Positions 7,724 through 10,287 of a stretch of 10,287 nucleotides of DNA are shown here, one piece after another. The notes beneath the pieces were generated by a model, which worked only from the letters and a program-made list of their open reading frames with translations, searched no databases and was not told the origin of the DNA. How positions within the stretch are numbered: position 1 is the stretch's first letter; the number at the start of each line of letters is the position of its first letter. Source of the stretch: CAZLYK01 sp964563495 (GTDB lineage Bacteria; Acidobacteriota; Blastocatellia; RBC074); contig CAZLYK010000176.1 in NCBI GenBank assembly GCA_964563495.1, forward strand, positions 1-10,287, in the 5' to 3' direction. The translations under genes and the position numbers were made by a program.

Positions 7724-7733
7724 GCTCCGGAGC
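7724..7733. promoter_or_regulatory. 10-bp palindrome in the divergent tRNA/FHA intergenic region
   Basis: GCTCCGGAGC is a perfect palindrome in the 207-bp non-coding stretch between the divergent tRNA-Leu and FHA-protein genes. It could be a binding site or chance; no other copy was noticed in the window. Confidence 0.2.
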
Positions 7734-7762
7734 ATGATAGTATGACCCCATCAAAGAGACGG

Positions 7763-7789
7763 TTGAAAGCACGTTGACAAAAATATCAT
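7763..7789 (+). promoter_or_regulatory. Candidate promoter of the FHA-PP2C-rdgB operon
   Basis: TTGAAA (7763-7768) and TATCAT (7784-7789) are each one mismatch from consensus but separated by only 15 nt. A perfect TTGACA at 7774-7779 has no suitable -10 partner at 16-18 nt. The 12-bp palindrome at 7787-7798 overlaps the -10 box. Confidence 0.35.
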
Positions 7790-7798
7790 CGATCGATG
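7787..7798. promoter_or_regulatory. 12-bp palindrome CATCGATCGATG overlapping candidate -10 box
   Basis: CATCGATCGATG is perfectly self-complementary. It begins within the candidate TATCAT box and lies 28 bp before the FHA-protein ATG, a typical position for a repressor site. GATC-rich palindromes are frequent by chance in this sequence, so the regulatory reading is tentative. Confidence 0.3.
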
Positions 7799-7826
7799 CC
7801 GGTAATGCCATTCATGGAGGATTGAG

Positions 7827-8768
7827 ATGTTGATCTGTCCAGTTTGCCGAAGTCAAAATATGGAGTCCGCGAAATTTTGCGGCAACTGCGGTAATCCATT
7901 TACGCGCCCCTCTGAGCCGACCTCTTCGCTGGTCAACTGCCCACAGGGGCACGTTTACAGCGCGGTTTATCAGTATTGTCCTTATTGCCCGCAGCCGGCG
8001 ACCGATGAAGCATCGAATTTTGCGACGCGAATCGAAGAACCGGTAACCGCGATAGATCCGCACGGTTCGGCGACCGTTTCGTCAAAGGCCCAGGAGAATG
8101 ATTTCGCGACGAAAATCGAGTTTAGCGAGACTCTGGTCGAGCCGCCGGAAGCGACGGCCTCGCCGGTCGTGTTTGCGCCGACCGAGGTGATCTCGGCGAC
8201 GCCGGCTTTTGATCGAATCGTCGAATCGCCAATTACTCCTGAGCCGGTCAAAAAAGCCCCGGTGACCGAGGTCTCGGCGATTCCAGCGTCCGTGCCGACC
8301 AATCAGGAACCGATCCAATTCGAGTCTTCGCCTCAGAAAGTGCAAGCCGAGCCGCAACCGCCGGCGGCGGCGCTGTTTCAGGCCCCGGCGACCGAGCAAA
8401 ACGAAATTGATCGACGAACGATCGTCGTCTCAGACCAGGATTCCCCAGAACAGGGGACCAAGGGCAAGATCGTCGGATGGTTGATCAGCTACACACGCAA
8501 CCCGGACGGTGATGATTTCCGGGTCTATGCGGGATACAACCGGATGGGGGCAAATCCCGTCTGCGACATCGTCGTCGAAGATGAAACGGTGAGCGGCTCA
8601 CACGCGATTCTGGTCTATCGCGATGGCCGTTGTTTGATCAAGGACGATCTTTCGCGCAATGGCACATTTGTCAACGGCCGGGAGATCACCGAGGCATATC
8701 CGCTCCAGAATTATGATCAGATCCGTGTCGGAAACACTATTCTGACCTACGTCGCGGCACAACCGTGA
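7827..8768 (+). CDS. Zinc-ribbon and FHA domain protein (phosphothreonine-dependent signalling adaptor)
   Basis: The 313-residue protein has three parts. Residues 4-54 hold two zinc-ribbon-like clusters: C4-x2-C7 with C18-x2-C21, and C38PQGH42 with C51-x2-C54. Residues about 60-200 are a low-complexity Pro/Glu/Ala/Thr/Val-rich linker with repeated short motifs, NFATRIEEP at 64-72 and DFATKIEFS at 92-100, plus RRTIVVSD at 197-203. Residues about 214-310 are an FHA domain: R239-M-G, S256 and H259 in VSGSHA (canonical S-R-x-H), and SRNGTFVNG at 276-284. FHA domains bind phosphothreonine, so the protein likely reads the output of Ser/Thr kinases; linker threonines T67, T95 and T198 are plausible phosphorylation sites (inference). 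No transmembrane segment is seen, so it is probably cytosolic. GGAGG at 7816-7820 supports ATG 7827. A PP2C phosphatase gene follows after 20 nt. Confidence 0.88.
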   Translation: MLICPVCRSQNMESAKFCGNCGNPFTRPSEPTSSLVNCPQGHVYSAVYQYCPYCPQPATDEASNFATRIEEPVTAIDPHGSATVSSKAQENDFATKIEFSETLVEPPEATASPVVFAPTEVISATPAFDRIVESPITPEPVKKAPVTEVSAIPASVPTNQEPIQFESSPQKVQAEPQPPAAALFQAPATEQNEIDRRTIVVSDQDSPEQGTKGKIVGWLISYTRNPDGDDFRVYAGYNRMGANPVCDIVVEDETVSGSHAILVYRDGRCLIKDDLSRNGTFVNGREITEAYPLQNYDQIRVGNTILTYVAAQP

Positions 8769-8788
8769 TGGCGACTCCGTGGTAGTTT

Positions 8789-9553
8789 ATGCGATACAAG
8801 GTCTCAACCGCACACCGCAGCGATAAAGGACGCGAGCGGGATGAAAATCAGGACACGTGCGCTTACATCTGTGATGAGCGAAGCGGGACGCATCTGCTCG
8901 TGGTCGCCGACGGGGTAGGGGGGACGGCATGTGGCCAGGTGGCGAGCCAGCTCGCCGTGCAGGCGATCCGCCAGAGCTTCTTCAGCCATGACGGGCCGGG
9001 TCTCTCGATCAATGACCGGATTAACCTGGCGATCAATGAAGCCAACCGGGTGATTTTAGAGCGCGCGGAGCGTGACCGACATTGTCGCGGCATGGGGTCG
9101 ACCTGCGCAGTGCTGGTTATCTCGGATGATAACGCCTATCTGGGGCACGCCGGGGACAGCCGCATCTACCTGGTGCGCGATGGCCGGATCATTCAGCTCA
9201 CCCGCGATCATTCGCGCGTTCAGCGCATGCTCGACGATGGTTTGATCACCGAAGAAGAAGCGGCCGGCCATCCCGACCGCAACTGGCTCGATCGTGCGCT
9301 CGGGCTTCGCGAGGAGATCAAGCCCGAAATCAAGCTCGATCCGATTGCGCTGTGCGAAAAAGACGCCTTTCTCGTGTGCACCGACGGATTGACCACCCTG
9401 GTCAGAGACGAAGAGATCTTCAAGATCCTCCGGCACACCCCGGTTGCAGCCGCCTGTGACGCTCTGGTAGCGCTCGCCAACGAACGCGGCGGCCACGACA
9501 ATATCACCGTCGCAATCGCACGCATCGGCGCAGACATCACGCTCACCTTCTGA
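8789..9553 (+). CDS. PP2C-family Ser/Thr protein phosphatase (Stp1/PrpC type)
   Basis: The 254-residue protein matches single-domain bacterial PP2C phosphatases in length and motif order. RERDENQD at 15-22 (D22), VVADGVGG at 38-45 (D41-G42), GMGSTC near 105, GHAGDSRIY around 120-127, TDGLT with D199, and GGHDNIT with D237-N238 together supply the two-metal (Mn/Mg) centre. It should remove phosphate from Ser/Thr residues in the cytoplasm and oppose Hanks-type kinases. There is no membrane anchor. The gap from the FHA gene is 20 nt with only a weak ribosome site before ATG 8789, so translational coupling is likely. Pairing with an FHA protein suggests that they act on the same phosphoprotein network; the kinase itself is not in the window. 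Confidence 0.93.
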   Translation: MRYKVSTAHRSDKGRERDENQDTCAYICDERSGTHLLVVADGVGGTACGQVASQLAVQAIRQSFFSHDGPGLSINDRINLAINEANRVILERAERDRHCRGMGSTCAVLVISDDNAYLGHAGDSRIYLVRDGRIIQLTRDHSRVQRMLDDGLITEEEAAGHPDRNWLDRALGLREEIKPEIKLDPIALCEKDAFLVCTDGLTTLVRDEEIFKILRHTPVAAACDALVALANERGGHDNITVAIARIGADITLTF

Positions 9554-9571
9554 AGCCACGCCAGCACACCG

Positions 9572-10180
9572 ATGAAGGAAATTCTGATCGCCACGACAAA
9601 CAGGGGAAAGGTCGACGAGATCCGGGACCTGCTCGAGGGGTTGGATTGTCGCGTCTTGAGCCTCAACGATCTGGGTCGGGTTCTGTCTGTGGTCGAAGAG
9701 ACCGGCGAGACCTTTGCCGAGAATGCCATGATCAAAGCCGATTATTATCACGCTCAGACAGGCTTGATCACCCTCGCCGATGATTCGGGTTTGGAAGTCG
9801 ACGCCCTCGACGGCAGGCCCGGCGTCTATTCCGCGCGGTATGGCGGAGACGGCGCCGGCAGTGCCGAGCAGATCAAGCTCCTGCTCGATGAGATGAGAGG
9901 CGTGCCCAGGGAGAAACGCACCGCCCGCTTCGTCTGCGCCATCGCCTTATCGGGTCCGGGTTTGAGAGACTCGTTTGAGGGCCGCTGCGAAGGAGTGATC
10001 GCGGAAGAGCCGCGCGGTGAAGGAGGCTTCGGTTACGACCCGGTCTTCATCGATATCGATCTGGGACGCACCTTCGCAGAATTGTCGCGCGAAGCGAAAG
10101 CCGCTCGCAGCCATCGTGGAAAAGCGTTGAGGGCCACCCGGCTCTTTCTCGAACGGTGGTTCACAAATAGACAGGATTGA
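9572..10180 (+). CDS. rdgB: XTP/dITP diphosphatase (RdgB/HAM1, non-canonical purine NTP pyrophosphatase)
   Basis: The 202-residue enzyme hydrolyses XTP and (d)ITP to the monophosphate and pyrophosphate, keeping deaminated purines out of DNA and RNA. Family signatures appear in order: ATTNRGKVDEI at 7-17, TFAENAMIKA at 47-56, LADDSGLEVDAL at 68-79 (D70, D71), GVYSARYGG at 84-92, GGFGYDPVF at 151-159 and SHRGKAL at 180-186. Length is typical. It starts 18 nt after the phosphatase stop with no strong ribosome site, consistent with expression from the same mRNA. The final codons (N-R-Q-D and TGA) come from the dispersed repeat that begins at 10165, so the native C-terminus has been slightly replaced. 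No stress or signalling link between RdgB and the FHA/PP2C pair is shown; shared transcription is what the layout supports. Confidence 0.95.
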   Translation: MKEILIATTNRGKVDEIRDLLEGLDCRVLSLNDLGRVLSVVEETGETFAENAMIKADYYHAQTGLITLADDSGLEVDALDGRPGVYSARYGGDGAGSAEQIKLLLDEMRGVPREKRTARFVCAIALSGPGLRDSFEGRCEGVIAEEPRGEGGFGYDPVFIDIDLGRTFAELSREAKAARSHRGKALRATRLFLERWFTNRQD

Positions 10181-10287
10181 CAGGATTTTTGCAGGATTGA
10201 ACAGGATTACTTTGAAGGATGGGTTCGAGTAAACCACGTCCACCTTCCTTCAAAGTAATCCTGTTCAATCCTGCAAAAATCCTGTCA
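10165..10287. repeat. Perfect inverted repeat, arms of at least 42 bp, after rdgB (cut by window end)
   Basis: The left arm at 10178-10219 is the exact reverse complement of 10246-10287, with a 26-nt loop that includes a small GGTT/AACC hairpin. The right arm reaches the last base of the window, so it may be longer; by symmetry with the AAATAGACAGG border at 10165 it probably continues. GGATT blocks start at 10174, 10183, 10194 and 10204, spacing 9, 11 and 10 bp, exactly as at 5481-5511. A 26-base core is identical in both elements, but the inner part here (ACTTTGAAGGA) is unique and still perfectly mirrored. The rdgB TGA (10178-10180) lies in the arm. It is a strong candidate for a transcript-end stabiliser or terminator. 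Confidence 0.92.

Overview
The window looks like a piece of a moderately GC-rich bacterial chromosome. It is densely packed with intact genes and shows no phage, plasmid, transposase or CRISPR content. The gene mix suggests Acidobacteriota, perhaps a Blastocatellia-like lineage: a secreted PQQ-type beta-propeller protein, a Tat-exported dienelactone hydrolase, a zinc-ribbon/FHA protein beside a PP2C phosphatase, a tRNA without encoded CCA, and dispersed CAGGATT-type repeats at gene ends. That placement is inference; there is no phylogenetic marker such as rRNA.

Layout, left to right. (1) 34-882, plus strand: a tandem universal-stress-protein-like gene bracketed by oppositely oriented ends of a dispersed repeat. 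(2) 4409-998, minus strand: a lactate permease (LctP family) followed after 37 bp by a secreted beta-propeller protein, probably one operon. (3) 4495-5487, plus strand: an APH-fold kinase-like protein (COG2187 type), divergent from the permease; the shared region of about 85 bp holds two candidate promoters with very short or no leaders and an inverted repeat. (4) 7619-5555, minus strand: tRNA-Leu(UAA), a Tat-exported dienelactone hydrolase and a divergent ribose-phosphate pyrophosphokinase, closely spaced and co-directional. (5) 7827-10180, plus strand: a zinc-ribbon/FHA protein, a PP2C Ser/Thr phosphatase and an RdgB/HAM1 nucleotide-house-cleaning pyrophosphatase, with gaps of 20 and 18 nt, very probably one operon.

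The most unusual content is a family of long perfect inverted repeats at gene 3' ends. One (5476-5556) has 35-bp arms and an 11-nt loop between two convergent genes. The other (10178-10287) has arms of at least 42 bp, a 26-nt loop, and is cut by the window end. Each arm carries four GGAT(T) blocks with start-to-start spacing of exactly 9, 11 and 10 bp, and in both cases the upstream gene takes its TGA stop codon from the same position in the repeat. Single-arm or decayed relatives lie at 1-15 and 882-906, and possibly at 4455-4478. The sequence differs between elements yet the two arms of each element are identical, so something homogenises arms within a locus.

Functionally, the FHA and PP2C proteins form a phospho-threonine signalling pair; the permease and propeller pair concern monocarboxylate uptake and an exported protein of unknown ligand; prs and rdgB are nucleotide metabolism genes. 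No Ser/Thr kinase partner for the FHA protein lies in this window.
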